DNA of 51,248 bases from the NCBI GenBank assembly GCA_040879165.1, contig JBBDKV010000002.1:1-51248 (forward strand). Direction: 5' to 3'. The notes under the pieces were generated by a model. It saw only the letters and a list, made by a program, of their open reading frames with translations, did not search any database and was not told the origin of the DNA. How positions within the stretch are numbered: the stretch's first letter is position 1; every line of letters starts with the position of its first letter. This DNA is from JBBDKV01 sp040879165 (GTDB taxonomy: Bacteria; Patescibacteriota; Microgenomatia; UBA1400; PJMF01). Both the position numbers and the translations under genes were made by a program. Below are positions 9,286 through 17,524 of the stretch, piece after piece.

Positions 9286-10245
9286 ATGAAATTAAAACAA
9301 CTGATTCCCACCAATCTCCAAGAAGAAAAAGAGAAGTTTTTTGCCGATTTTTCGTATAATCCGCAGTTTGTGTATGAAAATGAAATAGATGAGAGCAAAC
9401 TACATGAATATGGATTACCTGAAGATACTATTCTCTCAATTGCAAAAGAAATCGTCAGCAAGGCATACTTAAACAGAAACGAACTAGATATCAAAATGAA
9501 TGAAGGACCTGTAATTAGTGAAAAGGAAGTCACTGATAAATTTTTGTCTTTTTTAAAACTCCATAACTTAGAAAAAAGGTATCGCGTAGTGTGGTCTTCA
9601 TCATTTATCACTCGAGCAGCTATTCTACAAGATTTGATTAAACTTAAGTCTGGATCTGAGTTTAGAAGAGATGGATTAACTGGACTGCTTTACCATGAAA
9701 TTGGCACGCATGCACTAAGAAGAGTAAACTATGAAAAACAACCATGGTTTAAGAGGAAAAAAAAGTACGGCTTCTCAAATTATCTCCCTACCGAAGAAGG
9801 CCTTGCTGTCTTGCACTCACTATTACCACTGAGATATAAGTCAGCCTATAGTTCGGCACTAAGATACCAAGCAGTTGAATACGCTCAAACTCACTCATTT
9901 TCTGAATTGTGGAGCTATCTATCTCGATATATTGATAATTTTGATACAAGATGGATGGTCACCTTTCGACAAAAAAGAGGTGTCTCTGACACATCAAAAC
10001 CAGGCGGATTTACAAAAGATCTTGTGTATTTTAAAGGGGTCGTAGAAGTTTTTCAGTGGCTCAACAATCATAATTTTAACTTAGAAGCACTATACTTTGG
10101 AAAACTATCCTACAAAGACGTTGATAAAGCACTACAATTGAATCCTGGATTCACCCCACTACTTCCAAGCTTTTATGAGGTGAATAAAGAGGAATATGCA
10201 GAAAACATGAGGGAAGTCGGAGAACTCAATAATTTGATTTACTAA
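9286..10245 (+). CDS. DUF1704 / MATCAP-type zinc carboxypeptidase
   Basis: The 319-residue protein carries the gluzincin-like motif HEIGTH at residues 137-142, in YHEIGTHALRRVN, and EEGLA at 170-174. This is the signature of DUF1704 proteins, annotated in bacteria as QEGLA-motif proteins; the animal members (MATCAP) remove the C-terminal tyrosine of tubulin. The two His and the Glu of EEGLA should bind zinc and the Glu of HEIGTH should be the catalytic base. It follows the ATP-grasp/pepsin gene and is convergent with a second DUF1704 gene, their stop codons sharing CTAA at 10242-10245. A role in removing residues added by the neighbouring ligases is inferred. Confidence 0.8.
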   Translation: MKLKQLIPTNLQEEKEKFFADFSYNPQFVYENEIDESKLHEYGLPEDTILSIAKEIVSKAYLNRNELDIKMNEGPVISEKEVTDKFLSFLKLHNLEKRYRVVWSSSFITRAAILQDLIKLKSGSEFRRDGLTGLLYHEIGTHALRRVNYEKQPWFKRKKKYGFSNYLPTEEGLAVLHSLLPLRYKSAYSSALRYQAVEYAQTHSFSELWSYLSRYIDNFDTRWMVTFRQKRGVSDTSKPGGFTKDLVYFKGVVEVFQWLNNHNFNLEALYFGKLSYKDVDKALQLNPGFTPLLPSFYEVNKEEYAENMREVGELNNLIY

Positions 10246-11327
10246 TCTAAACGTAATTTTCCAGCCAAGTTCTGAAAAGTATATGGGACGCGAACCCCAT
10301 CAAAAGAAAATTTTAAAAATTCAGGAATTAATTTCAGAGGAAAGTTTAAAAATGATACGTATTTTTCTTTTCCATTGGCTACAAAATCTTTACAAACAAG
10401 CATTCCCACCATATATCCACTATCCTTATTCAAATAATATCCAGCGCTTTCATCCAAATCTTTAAAACCTCGTTTAATCCTCAGAACTAATTTCCAAGCT
10501 GAAGCATTAATTTCTCGAGCATCTTTTTTTGCGCCATATTGTTCCACTAAATAAGCTGCCTCTTGAAATAGGTCTTGAAAGCTGGCGCCATTCGAAGCTT
10601 TATCAATCAGTAATGGCATAATGTAAAATGGCAGATTATGCGAGCTCTCATCACTCCTAAACAATTTGGGCAGCCGAGAATAATTGTACATTGCATAGCC
10701 TTCGTATAAAATTTCTTCATCATATTTTAATTTTCCACCACCGATGCCAAACATTTTTCTTGCATTACTTGACTGCAGGCAATGACTCTCTATTTCCTCA
10801 CTTATTAGCTCAATAAGTCTTTTTTTTCTCACTTTTTTCTGAATTGGAATATGAATTGACCCTCCAGTCTGAGACTTATCTCTGACATCAATAGCCATCG
10901 CATTATTAGAGAGCACTACATTATACTCAATGCCGTACCTACTTAATACGAGCCTGAAGTATTTTTCAATGTCCCTTGCATCAAATAGTTGTTCATCATA
11001 CCTGGGTTCATCCACCTCACGAAAGGTTAGAAAATCTTTTGCAATGCGCGCAGTGCTTTTTTCACTTTTTCCATACTTAAAATTATATGAATGTTGTATA
11101 AAATCAGGATTACCATTCGCTAGCCCCTGCATTAATTGAGTTGTTTGCAGGTTATCTTTAATCATGTAGCGCAAACAAGACTGGATTAAGTCGTCATATT
11201 CCGATTCCACTACTATTCTCTTTAATTGTTCTTCGAGATTACCTAATCTGCTTGTAATAATGGTCAACTCCTTTTCTGTGTATTGCAATTGATACTCTAA
11301 TTTCACAGAATGATTTTTTTTAGATAA

Positions 11328-11335
11328 AAAAATAT
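11328..11335. repeat. 8-bp target site duplication, left copy
   Basis: AAAAATAT directly precedes the left inverted repeat. The same 8 bp directly follow the right inverted repeat at 12436-12443. Eight to nine base pairs is the usual duplication length for IS256-family elements. Confidence 0.85.
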
Positions 11336-11364
11336 GGGTTAAGGGACATTTCGCGTTGGTTTTT
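11336..11364 (+). repeat. Left terminal inverted repeat of the IS
   Basis: This 29-bp end is the reverse complement of 12407-12435 except for one C/T difference at its 17th base. Confidence 0.9.
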
Positions 11365-11425
11365 TAGTAGTTTTTCATTGATGTATAGCATATAATCTCA
11401 GCACTTTAATGTGTTGGGAGATTAA

Positions 11426-12396
11426 ATGACGAAAAAAAACGGTGTTTTGAGTGCAAAAAACCGATGCAAAAATGGGGTAAAAATAGAAATGGAAGCACTC
11501 GTTTTCGCTGTAAATTCTGCAGCGTTAGCAAAACCAGAAAACGCAGTGATTTAAGCCAAAAATATCAATTCGAATTGTTTCAGAAGTGGTTGCTTGGAAA
11601 ACTTTCAAAAGGTGAAATTGCGGACAAATATAATGTTGATCGTAAAACATTAACTCGCTGGTTTGCTTCATTTTGGAATTTAGAACCAATTCCCAAACAA
11701 ACAAATACTGCCAACAAAATACTCATAATTGACGGAAAATATGTTGAGCAAAACGCGTGCGTTTTGCTTGCAGTCTGCAGCAAAAAAATAGCATCTTGGC
11801 ATTTTACTCAACGAGAAAACTATTCCAGTTGGAGAACATTTTTTGATGCTTTCAAGCAAATTCCTTTTGCTGTTGTTTGTGACGGTCAAAAAGGCATGAT
11901 TAAGGCGATCAAACAACGTTTTCCAGGTGTAATTATCCAGCGCTGTCAATTCCATGTCATTCAATATTGCACGATTAGATTGACCAAAAATCCGGAAAGT
12001 GACGTTGCTCAAAAACTAAGATTTTTAGTGCTAGAAATATCTCAAATAAAAACAAAAGAACAACTAAAAAATTGGCTTACCGATTATAAATATTGGTACA
12101 CAACAAACAAAGATTTTATCAAAGAAAAAACATTTCAAGTTGAAGATTTAACGCCAACTGGTCGACCAAAATGGCATTACACCCACGGCAGACTGCACGC
12201 TGCTCATTCACATTTAAAAAACTCACTGCCATATCTTTTCAGATACTTGCAACACCCTAAGATTCCAAACACCACTAATTTTGTTGAAGGCGCAATTAAT
12301 GCACAAATGCAAGAAAAATTGCGATTTCACAGAGGTTTGAGCTTGGAAAAAAGAAGAACTTTGATTGCTCATTTTCTGAGCGCAAAACAACACTGA
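11426..12396 (+). CDS. IS256-family transposase, possibly made by -1 frameshifting
   Basis: The main ORF begins at ATG 11464 (310 residues). It has DDE residues in ILIIDGKYVE, VVCDGQKGMIKAI and TNFVEGAINAQM, plus C-x2-C (RCKFC) at the end of an N-terminal zinc ribbon. The first half of that ribbon (RCFECKKPMQKWG) lies upstream in the same frame, but that frame has no start codon before a stop at 11407. ATG 11426 lies in the other frame and reads into A AAA AAC at 11434-11440, a classic -1 slippery heptamer. A -1 shift there would join Met-Thr-Lys-Lys to the ribbon. I give the frameshifted extent; the safe ORF is 11464-12396. Confidence 0.75.
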
Positions 12397-12406
12397 TTTT
12401 TTAGCC

Positions 12407-12435
12407 AAAAACCAACGCAAAATGTCCCTTAACCC
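12407..12435 (-). repeat. Right terminal inverted repeat of the IS
   Basis: This is the partner of 11336-11364, matching at 28 of 29 positions as reverse complement. It lies 10 nt after the transposase stop codon. Confidence 0.9.
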
Positions 12436-12443
12436 AAAAATAT
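12436..12443. repeat. 8-bp target site duplication, right copy
   Basis: AAAAATAT is identical to 11328-11335. On the minus strand it belongs to the reading frame of the interrupted DUF1704 gene. Confidence 0.85.
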
Positions 12444-12607
12444 CCATTTCAGCTTGATAATTTATTGGCGTGATCATTTCTACTGGATTCCACACACCTC
12501 CTATATTTTCCAGAGTCTTTAAAATTGAATTATATTTTTTTAAAGTTATTGAGTAACTTTGCTGAGAAAATTCAAATTTGGGCGGAAAAATGGTTAGATC
12601 TAACATA

Positions 12608-13567
12608 CTAGATCACAAAATCCAATAGTGCATCAAAGTATTTATGAAAATAACTCTCCTTTCCAGGAGAGCAACTATATCCCGGAATTGTGTTAATTTC
12701 TATTAGATACACCTGATCGTCATCTGCTATCATAAAATCTAAACTATAGATTACATTGCTCCAAACGGCTAAATCTGAATTGATTGCCTCAGCAATATTC
12801 ATGATCTGACTACTAACTTCTCTTATTTCTAGATGCTCCTTCGTTGCTCCTTGTGCTACGTTTGTAAAAAGAGAGTCCGATCCAGCGATTCTTGATAAAG
12901 CATAAACAGGATTGCCGCTTTTATCAAAAACTAGACGAAAGTCCTTTACACTACCTGAAAAAAGCTTACTCGGAATAAACTTTTGTACTAAAAAGCTATT
13001 GCTAATATTTGCTCCGTAATATTTCTGAATCTCAAAAAAATCGTTCTTACCGATATAAATATCCTTACCCCCTGAGCCAAAAAGTGGTTTCACTACCAAC
13101 TTATCCGCATTTATACGCTCAAGTAGCTTGACCAAATCACTCCGATTGGAGGCAAAAAATGATTCAGGCATATATTTGCCCAATACCAAGTATTGTGACA
13201 ATTTGTTTCTCATTAATAAATTAAAATGAGGATTGTTAAATAGCATAACTTTCTGCGACAAATTGTAGATTTCCCTAAAACGCTCAAATCCATTATTAAT
13301 ATCAAACAATTCCCATGCTCGATCCCATACTACATCTGGTTTAATAGGATCATGAATCTTATTCCATTTTTGATTCTTGTATATCCAATATTTTGAAAAA
13401 TGATTATGCATAGGAGCATAACTTGATAAAGAACTGCGAACCACTCTTACTCCCTTAGTCAAGGCATACTCGTAAAAAACTTGATTGTCATATAACTCAT
13501 AATCTTTCTCAAAAGGAACTTCTTTATCAAAATCATCTAGGTAGTATAAAATTAGTAATGTTTTCAT
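12608..13567 (-). CDS. ATP-grasp ligase, RimK-like (second gene of operon)
   Basis: The 319-residue protein has the ATP-grasp order: a variable N-terminal third, VVKPLFGSGGKDIYIG as the glycine-rich ATP loop (about 160-175), SFLVQKFIPS as the hinge, DFRLVF, and YLIEINTIPGYS with the metal-binding E-x-N near the end. Such enzymes join an amine to a carboxyl group through an acyl-phosphate. Its ATG directly follows the TAA of the upstream ATP-grasp gene (TAAATG), so the two are translationally coupled. The interrupted DUF1704 gene starts 1 nt after its stop. The substrate is unknown. Confidence 0.75.
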   Translation of the reverse strand: MKTLLILYYLDDFDKEVPFEKDYELYDNQVFYEYALTKGVRVVRSSLSSYAPMHNHFSKYWIYKNQKWNKIHDPIKPDVVWDRAWELFDINNGFERFREIYNLSQKVMLFNNPHFNLLMRNKLSQYLVLGKYMPESFFASNRSDLVKLLERINADKLVVKPLFGSGGKDIYIGKNDFFEIQKYYGANISNSFLVQKFIPSKLFSGSVKDFRLVFDKSGNPVYALSRIAGSDSLFTNVAQGATKEHLEIREVSSQIMNIAEAINSDLAVWSNVIYSLDFMIADDDQVYLIEINTIPGYSCSPGKESYFHKYFDALLDFVI

Positions 13568-14572
13568 TTATCCCTCAAAACAAAAATCAAGTATATCCTG
13601 AGACACATTTCGTGTCTTACCAGAGTATGGAAAATGATGCATTCTTAATCCAGGCGTATCATTTAACTCAATTATTCCAGCTCTAACATCTGATGTTTTC
13701 TTAGAAATATCGGGTGAAATGATGTCAAAAGCAACTAACCCAAGTCGTAAGCGTTGCGCAATCTGCTCAACAGCTCTGCGCGTATCAACGTGTACATCAT
13801 CAGTGCAGTCGATCGCAACGCCACCACTGCTTATATTTGCAGTGTTTTTAAGTAGCACACGAACTCCTAAATCAGGTATTGAATCAAGCGTGAGTTTTTT
13901 TATGGAGAGTAATTTTTCAACATCTTCATCCAGGACAATTTTAGTCAAAGGTTTTGTGTAATCAAGGCCTCTATCCGGATGGTTGTTTTCTATATCAACT
14001 AACTCTCGTATTGTATTTTTCCCATTTCCTGTCACAAAGGCAGGCAGTCTCTTACTAGCTGCCACCAATTTATAACCAACAACGAGCAACCTATGATCGT
14101 CTCCCTGCAACATCTCTTGAACAATTGCCTCATTATTATTGTTGTAAGCATATGCCGATGAAAGAGCGGTTTGCAAGTCTTGAGCATTTGTAATATTCAC
14201 AAAAACATTTTCCCCATGAGAGCCATCTGTTGCTTTTACCACTAAAGGATATCTTAATTTCTTCTCAATAATTAGCTTTTCAACATTATCTCCACTACGA
14301 CAAATTGTGGAACTTGGTAGCGGAGCATCGGGGAAGAAGTGTTGTAATACCTGAAATGTTATGTCCTTAAAATCGGTAATTCTAGATCCCACTACATTAT
14401 TCTTCATGATGGCAGAAGCCTTAAATAAATGTGGCTGATTGTCAGCCGGATTATAAATAACATATACGTTTTTATCCCGGTTTATGATCTCAACTCTGCA
14501 ACCTCTTTTTGTTGCCTCATTCACAAGCAACTCAGAGCTCATGCACCACTTGGGAACTGTAGGGTATGACAT
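13568..14572 (-). CDS. ATP-grasp ligase, cyanophycin synthetase/RimK-like (first gene of operon)
   Basis: The 334-residue protein closely resembles the central ATP-grasp domain of cyanophycin synthetases. It has YPLVVKATDGSHGENVFVNI as the ATP loop, VTGNGKNTIRELVD, NHPDRG, LLKNTANISSGGVAID and IIELNDTPGLRMHHF with the metal ligands. Cyanophycin synthetases add amino acids to a growing peptide; this protein lacks their Mur-ligase half, so it should catalyse only one kind of amide bond. It heads a three-gene minus-strand operon (ATP-grasp, ATP-grasp, DUF1704) and is divergent from another ATP-grasp gene. Confidence 0.78.
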   Translation of the reverse strand: MSYPTVPKWCMSSELLVNEATKRGCRVEIINRDKNVYVIYNPADNQPHLFKASAIMKNNVVGSRITDFKDITFQVLQHFFPDAPLPSSTICRSGDNVEKLIIEKKLRYPLVVKATDGSHGENVFVNITNAQDLQTALSSAYAYNNNNEAIVQEMLQGDDHRLLVVGYKLVAASKRLPAFVTGNGKNTIRELVDIENNHPDRGLDYTKPLTKIVLDEDVEKLLSIKKLTLDSIPDLGVRVLLKNTANISSGGVAIDCTDDVHVDTRRAVEQIAQRLRLGLVAFDIISPDISKKTSDVRAGIIELNDTPGLRMHHFPYSGKTRNVSQDILDFCFEG

Positions 14573-14644
14573 ACTATCGTTTCATAATACTGATACGCTT
14601 TAATTATACAAATAAGATCAGTAATTAGTAATACTCAATACGTG

Positions 14645-14650
14645 TATAAT
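14645..14650 (+). promoter_or_regulatory. -10 box of the plus-strand ATP-grasp gene
   Basis: A perfect TATAAT lies in the 114-bp region between the divergent ATP-grasp genes. It overlaps an in-frame GTG at 14642, so that GTG cannot be the start; ATG 14687 is used, giving a leader of about 30 nt. Confidence 0.45.
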
Positions 14651-14686
14651 ACTCACAGTCAATTATTTAAGAATAATTATATTGCT

Positions 14687-15589
14687 ATGAAAAAAATTGC
14701 TGTATTTTTCAACGAGCCAGGTTCTACTGATTATCCCTTTAATAAACCAGAGTACTTGAGTAGCTATCAAATTTTAGATTCTGAAATATCAAAACTAGGA
14801 GCTGAGTTTTTCATTGTAAGAAGCAATGATACCTATGAAGGAAATGGTGTCTTTACTAAAAGTTGGCGATTTGAATCAGGGAAAATTATTGAGGCAGGCA
14901 AATTAGTAGTCGATTCACTCTACGATAAAGGCGGCTTTGTATCAGATAACACAATCAATGTACTCAACAGAGAAGAGGTGAATGAGATTTGCACAAACAA
15001 ATGGAAAACCTACAACGTGTTCAAAGAGTTTTGTCCAAAAACAATTGTGGCAAACACTAAAAATGAATTTATTTTAGCTCTGAAAGAGATACCTGGGGAT
15101 AGAAAAGTAATCAAACCAGTTGATGGTGAGGAGGGACGGGGTGTATATATCGGTGAGAATCAGTATCTATTAGAAAAAAACAAAACATTCCCAGTCCTCG
15201 TGCAGGAGTTTTTAGACACGAGTGAGGGAATTCCAAATATATACGTTGGAATTCACGACCTACGAGTTGTTTATATTAATGGAGAAATCATATACTCATT
15301 TTATCGAACACCTCCGCCAGGTAAATTGTTAGCAAATGTTGCACAAGGTGGTCAATTAACTGTTGTCGACAAAGCAGACTTGCCAAAAGAAGTATTTTTC
15401 ATATCTGATAAAGTAAGGGAGTCTTTTAAAAATGACTATTGCTTTAGTGTAGACCTAGGATTCGTTAAGGGCGTTCCAAAAATTATTGAGTTAAACTCTA
15501 GACCAGCAGTGTTCCATCCAGATAGGGGGGAAGAGTTTCTAACCTTTATTAAAAAGATAGCCCATGTGCTCACGCATCCTACAACTTAA
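14687..15589 (+). CDS. ATP-grasp ligase, glutathione synthetase/RimK-like
   Basis: The 300-residue protein starts MKKIAVFFNEPG and has the ATP-grasp pattern: KVIKPVDGEEGRGVYIG as the ATP loop (about 138-155), VLVQEFLDTS as the hinge, HDLRVVYINGEIIYSFYR, LLANVAQGG and PKIIELNSRP with E-x-N metal ligands. It resembles the gene at 12608-13567 in length and in the N-V-A-Q-G motif, so the two may be old paralogues. It is transcribed away from the minus-strand operon from a shared 114-bp intergenic region. The substrate is unknown. Confidence 0.75.
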   Translation: MKKIAVFFNEPGSTDYPFNKPEYLSSYQILDSEISKLGAEFFIVRSNDTYEGNGVFTKSWRFESGKIIEAGKLVVDSLYDKGGFVSDNTINVLNREEVNEICTNKWKTYNVFKEFCPKTIVANTKNEFILALKEIPGDRKVIKPVDGEEGRGVYIGENQYLLEKNKTFPVLVQEFLDTSEGIPNIYVGIHDLRVVYINGEIIYSFYRTPPPGKLLANVAQGGQLTVVDKADLPKEVFFISDKVRESFKNDYCFSVDLGFVKGVPKIIELNSRPAVFHPDRGEEFLTFIKKIAHVLTHPTT

Positions 15590-15640
15590 AGATTCGAGTG
15601 GCGAAATAAGTTGGTATTTTCAAATTAGCATCACAAATGA

Positions 15641-16375
15641 ATGATAACCCCACTTTTCAAACCCATCGGAGCCTCCACCCACCTCTTAGCTGAAAAATAC
15701 GGTACACTTTTCTCCACAAAAGCGACGCATACTGGAACTTTAGACCCGATTGCCAGTGGGGTAGTGGTCATAGCGAGTGAGGAAGATAGGTTTAAAAAAT
15801 CTGAGTTAGCTGACGGACAAAAAACGTATGTTTGTAGAGTGCTACTCGGTTTTTCAACAGACACGCACGATATTCTTGGTTTAATTACAGAGTCAGCGCA
15901 AACATCCGCAGAACACGCTATCTGGAATACGAGGGCGCAATCCTTCATAGGGAGTCAAAACCAAGTCCTGCCATCATTTTCCGCTCGTCGCTGGCAAGGA
16001 AAAAGTTTTTTTGATTTGGCAAAACAAGATGCAGAAATACCTTTTGCGCAAGATCAGGTGTCAATTTTTGAAATTTCGGCAGATAAAACACAACAGATGA
16101 AAAGCAGCGCTGTTCTTGAGGAAATCACCAGTACTATTTCTGCTGTCACCGGCACTTTCCGACAGGAAAGTATCCTCAAGCAGTGGCAAGAAACACTTAC
16201 TAAATCAGAAAAACATACAGTAATCACCATGCAGATCATCTGTTCTAAACGTACCTATATTCGAGCACTTATCAGAGATATCAGTCAAAAAACGGGTATT
16301 CCCGCCTGCGTTCTTTCCCTGACTCGTACCCAAAATGGCCAATACTTAATCGCTGACTGCATCTGCTTGGTATAA
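15641..16375 (+). CDS. truB: TruB, tRNA pseudouridine-55 synthase
   Basis: TruB makes pseudouridine 55 in the T-loop of tRNAs. The 244-residue protein begins MITPLFKPIG and has the catalytic motif HTGTLDPIASGVVVI, with Asp 35 as the nucleophile. KTYVCRVLLGFSTDTHD follows, and KRTYIRALIRDI near the C-terminus is typical of the family. It is shorter than E. coli TruB and seems to lack the C-terminal PUA extension. The gene ends 9 nt before mnmA, another tRNA-modification gene. Confidence 0.9.
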   Translation: MITPLFKPIGASTHLLAEKYGTLFSTKATHTGTLDPIASGVVVIASEEDRFKKSELADGQKTYVCRVLLGFSTDTHDILGLITESAQTSAEHAIWNTRAQSFIGSQNQVLPSFSARRWQGKSFFDLAKQDAEIPFAQDQVSIFEISADKTQQMKSSAVLEEITSTISAVTGTFRQESILKQWQETLTKSEKHTVITMQIICSKRTYIRALIRDISQKTGIPACVLSLTRTQNGQYLIADCICLV

Positions 16376-16376
16376 T
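16371..16376 (+). promoter_or_regulatory. -10 box of mnmA (leaderless type)
   Basis: TATAAT overlaps the truB stop codon and ends 8 nt before the mnmA ATG (16385). mnmA may therefore have its own leaderless transcript besides read-through from truB. Confidence 0.5.
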
Positions 16377-16384
16377 AGCGACCT

Positions 16385-17524
16385 ATGATACCAAGCAAGA
16401 CTGCTACTACAAAAAAACAACGCAAAAAAATTGCTCTTGGCATGAGTGGGGGAGTGGACTCTTCCGTGTGCGCTCACCTTCTAGTTGAGCAAGGCTATGA
16501 GGTAACTGGTGTGTATCTAGAATGCTGGAAAGCACCTGGCTGCAGGAGCGAGGAAGATCGCAAAGACGCTCTAGAGGTTGCGCTTGCTCTCAACATTCCT
16601 TTCCAAGTGCTTGATTTCAAACATGCCTATCGTGACAAAGTGGTGCAGTACTTTTTTGACGAGTATCAAGCTGGGCGGACACCCAACCCAGACGTGCTCT
16701 GCAACAAAGAAATAAAGTTTGGCTTATTTTACGACTGGGCACTGCGCGAAGGCTTTGACGCAGTTGCCACCGGACACTACGCCGCAATCACCACTGATGC
16801 CAAAAGCAACCAACACCAACTTGCTATTCCTGTAGACGCTCACAAAGATCAGACATACTTTCTCTATCTACTGACAGCAACTCAACTAGAACATATCCAC
16901 TTTCCTCTCGGAAAGTACACAAAATCACAGGTGAGAGCAGAGGCTAAAAAGCGTGATCTGCCCGTTGCAACAAAAAAGGATTCTGTCGGTATCTGTTTTA
17001 TTGGAGATATTGATGTGTCAGCCTTTCTCAAAGATGAGCTGGGAGAAAATCCAGGAGAAGTCGTTGACACACAAGGCAATGTGATTGGTTCACATCGAGG
17101 CCTCTGGTTCTACACTGTTGGCCAACGACACGGCTTTTCAATAGAAAAGCACACCGTGATTACACAAAAAGATGGCAGCACAATGCTCAAGCAAAACTTT
17201 CCACCCTACTACGTAATTAAAAAAAATGCTGAGAAAAACCAATTAGTAGTAGGTTTTGGATCAGACACAGAGACCAACGAATTTACAATTACTGACCTTC
17301 ACTGGATACAAAATCCGCCATCTAGCCAACAAGTGTTTGTGCGTATTCGTCATACTGGACAACTTTTGCCAGCCGAACTAGTCATTACTGAAGATTGCGC
17401 CACCATTCGATTACACACTGCAGTTAAGGGCATTGCTGCGGGACAATCGGCTGTTATTTACAACTCACTCAACACTGATCAAATCAACCAAACTGTTTGT
17501 CTTGGCGGGGGAATAATCACTTAG
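16385..17524 (+). CDS. mnmA: MnmA, tRNA 2-thiouridine(34) synthase
   Basis: MnmA thiolates U34 of tRNAs for Lys, Glu and Gln. The 379-residue protein has the PP-loop MSGGVDSSVCAHLL near residue 20. Its two catalytic cysteines are visible: Cys 106 in NPDVLCNKEIKFG and Cys 204 in VGICFIGD. The central TGHYA and GLWFYTVGQRHG motifs also fit. A short N-terminal basic extension precedes the PP-loop. It lies downstream of truB, and its 3' end overlaps a convergent hypothetical gene by 60 nt. Confidence 0.96.
   Translation: MIPSKTATTKKQRKKIALGMSGGVDSSVCAHLLVEQGYEVTGVYLECWKAPGCRSEEDRKDALEVALALNIPFQVLDFKHAYRDKVVQYFFDEYQAGRTPNPDVLCNKEIKFGLFYDWALREGFDAVATGHYAAITTDAKSNQHQLAIPVDAHKDQTYFLYLLTATQLEHIHFPLGKYTKSQVRAEAKKRDLPVATKKDSVGICFIGDIDVSAFLKDELGENPGEVVDTQGNVIGSHRGLWFYTVGQRHGFSIEKHTVITQKDGSTMLKQNFPPYYVIKKNAEKNQLVVGFGSDTETNEFTITDLHWIQNPPSSQQVFVRIRHTGQLLPAELVITEDCATIRLHTAVKGIAAGQSAVIYNSLNTDQINQTVCLGGGIIT

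Larger units (their letters stand above)
11336..12435 (+). mobile_element. IS256-family (IS1249-like) insertion sequence, complete, 1100 bp
   Basis: The element is bounded by inverted repeats of 29 bp with one mismatch, both beginning GGGTTAAGGGACATTT, and by 8-bp direct repeats AAAAATAT. It encodes one transposase on the plus strand. It sits inside the second DUF1704 gene. The near-perfect ends and intact duplication suggest recent insertion, and the original allele may still exist in the population. Confidence 0.9.
10242..12606 (-). pseudogene. Second DUF1704-like peptidase gene, split by an IS256-family element
   Basis: The gene runs from ATG 12606 down to 12436, is cut by the insertion sequence (11336-12435), and resumes at 11327 down to 10242. 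Removing the element and one 8-bp duplicate joins the two pieces in frame and restores about 418 codons. The remaining downstream ORF begins at a GTG at 11306. The region matching HEIGTH in the intact paralogue reads EEIESH within ISEEIESHCLQSSN, so the first zinc-binding His is Glu; YEGYAMY stands where EEGLAVL is expected. The gene starts 1 nt after the stop of the ATP-grasp gene at 12608, as the third gene of an operon. The truncated downstream piece could still be translated from GTG 11306. Confidence 0.82.

Noticed and set aside
12223..12606. 127-codon minus-strand ORF as an independent gene
   Set aside because: Only the first 57 codons belong to the DUF1704 gene; the rest is antisense reading through the IS end and transposase.
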